Below are positions 62,301-64,000 of a DNA stretch of 64,000 nucleotides, one piece after another (positions within the stretch are counted from its first letter, which is position 1; the number at the start of each line of letters is the position of its first letter). The translations under genes were made by a program, and so were the position numbers. The notes below the pieces were generated by a model. The model saw only the letters and a program-made list of their open reading frames with translations, ran no database searches and was not told the origin of the DNA. The DNA comes from Certhia americana. Lineage: Eukaryota > Chordata > Aves > Passeriformes > Certhiidae. The DNA lies in NCBI GenBank assembly GCA_018697195.1, contig CM031861.1, positions 937,994-1,001,993 on the forward strand, written 5' to 3'.

Positions 62301-64000
62301 CCCATCAATCTGGAGTTCTGTGCTTTGTCCTCAGCTGGGTTTGTGTCCTCACCACAGGGTGTTTGCTCTGGGGTCTGACAGGGGCACCTCAGGCTCTGCC
62401 ACACCTTGTCACTGCCATATTCCTTCCAGGATGGCTCCAGAGTGAGGGGTTTCTGGGAAAGCTGAGGCCTGCAGCGTCACACCCCCCATCCCTGTCCCCC
62501 CCTGCCAGCAGCAGGCCCAGGCCAAGCATGTCCCTGGCACAGCACAGCCAGGGAGCATCCTGAGCCAGGCAGTGTTTCTGCTGGTGACTCAGCATCCTGG
62601 AAAGGGAATTGGAAGCCTGGGCTGCTTTGTTTCCCAGGTCATGATTCCAAAATGTGAGAGCTCCACTAATCCATGTGGGTTCTGTACTCTGCTTCTAGCC
62701 CTCGTGTCGCTGTCCTGGGCACTGATGTCATCCTGTCACTGCTTAACCCAATCTGGCTGTTTTTCAGGGAAGTGTTTATGACACAAACACCACAGTACAA
62801 CAAGAGTACAACCCCAAACTTTTGAAGTGGTAAGATCTTGCAGAGCTGCTGCCCAGCACATATCTGGGGTTTTAATCCAGTTTGGTGTTGTATGGGAATG
62901 ACAGCCAACATTTCCAGGTATAAAAAGTGGGCAATGGGCAGTCTGGAAGTCAGGAATCCCCACTTGGGGAGGTGGCCAGGTGACCTGGGGGGACTTGTCA
63001 CTGCACCCCCCTCCCACCAAAGGGCCACTTACCTGTGTTTGCAACACCAGGTGGAGTATCCAGAAAGATCCGGGAGCTTTGATATCATATGTTTTCCACT
63101 GACTCATCTGTCTGCATCCAAGGGATCCCAGTGATAGTCTGGATCCTGTCCATATAGTTCTGTGTGCTAGTTTGTCCTTTGGGACAGTGTGTGCCTGTCA
63201 GTCTTCCCTTGTCACCTCACACACAGAGCCAGGCGCTGAGGGGGCTTGGGCTGTGTCCGCTTCAGCACACAGGGTGGGTGGGTGGGTGGGTGGATGCTAG
63301 GTCTTGAAGTAAGGAATGTGTCCAGGTTTTCAGGGAAAATGGTGGGCTTTGGTCATTGCAAACTCACCTGGATTTAGGAATCCTTTTATGATCATCTTGG
63401 AGCGGCGCTCAAAGCAGCCTCATAGGGAGGAGATGGAAGGAAGCCAAGAGTCCTCATGGGAATAACATTTGGCATGGCCTAAAATGGGACCCTCCCTGTG
63501 GAGAGGGCAGAGGTGGCCAGCTCCTGTTTCCACACATAGGAGTGTCCAGCTCTCCTGGAACAGGTCCCCCACCTGTGGTCACACCGATTTCATGGAGAGC
63601 TTGGCCAAAGTTAAGTGTTGGCTTAAAAAAGGAGGGGTTTTTAATAGCAGAGTATTGTCGGTGTGAGGCTGGATGAATTGAGGTGCTCAGCTTGGAGATT
63701 TCCAAACCTCAGCTTGATCCAATCCCATCTGGAAGAGCTCCAGTCTAGACTGGTGAGCCTTGAGGTGCCTGCAGGAGGGTGCTGGGTCCCGGGCTGTCCT
63801 GTAGAGGGACATCCTGCCACATCCCTGGGGATGCAGAGGAGCTTTGGGAAGTGGGGAAGGACCATGGCCTGCTCTTCTCCAGCTGTATCCAGAGGAAGAG
63901 CCAGGAAGCCTCACAGAAAGGAGCCTTGGCTGCAGAAGAGCAGCTCTCCCACCCAGGCAGTGTTTTTGGTGCAGTCAAAACTTGCTGTATTTTCTCCCTG
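62301..64000. other. Unassigned sequence at window end
   Basis: No exon, RNA gene or clear repeat recognised apart from the GGGT tandem at 63272-63293. In human the next gene is RNH1, but nothing like its leucine-rich repeats is visible here. Confidence 0.55.
63272..63293 (+). repeat. (GGGT)n tandem, G-quadruplex-capable
   Basis: At least five consecutive GGGT units. Runs of three G separated by single T are the classic form for a G-quadruplex on this strand. Confidence 0.85.

Overview
This window is vertebrate nuclear DNA, almost certainly from a bird and possibly a songbird. The exons have canonical GT-AG boundaries. Truncated CR1-type LINE 3' ends are scattered through it on both strands, and there is one roughly 1.2 kb LTR of a type I associate with bird genomes. 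Four protein genes are recognisable from their translated exons: PKP3 (plus strand, 5' end cut off by the window edge), SIGIRR (minus), ANO9 (minus) and PTDSS2 (plus). This is the gene order of human 11p15.5, so the window is a conserved syntenic block rather than an accessory region.

Layout: 1-6.4 kb is PKP3, missing only most of its first coding exon, with its 3' UTR. 6.65-9.7 kb is SIGIRR, tail to tail with PKP3 and only about 260 bases between the two poly(A) signals. 9.7-15.9 kb is non-coding; it carries an AT-rich microsatellite and a plus-strand LTR whose interior holds a 40-bp minisatellite with a 10-N gap. 15.9-28.2 kb is ANO9 in 23 coding exons. 28.2-32.4 kb is the head-to-head ANO9/PTDSS2 interval, with three CR1 pieces and then a CpG-rich promoter containing a perfect X-box (RFX-type) palindrome and a 22-bp tandem repeat with a second 10-N gap. 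32.4-61.5 kb is PTDSS2 in 12 coding exons. From 61.5 kb to the end I see the PTDSS2 3' UTR and no further gene.

Reading frames join in phase across every exon junction I traced. The spliced products are 412 aa (SIGIRR), 752 aa (ANO9) and 479 aa (PTDSS2), plus about 747 aa of PKP3. Comparisons with human proteins were made from memory, not by alignment. The genes are not a functional unit: PKP3 is a desmosomal armadillo protein, SIGIRR an inhibitory IL-1R/TLR-family receptor, ANO9 a TMEM16 membrane protein, and PTDSS2 an ER phosphatidylserine synthase. I found no new biological system. The points most worth a second look are the ANO9 C-terminus (a stop codon inside a good splice donor), the LTR-embedded minisatellite, the repeat and X-box in the PTDSS2 promoter, and the two repeat-embedded assembly gaps.
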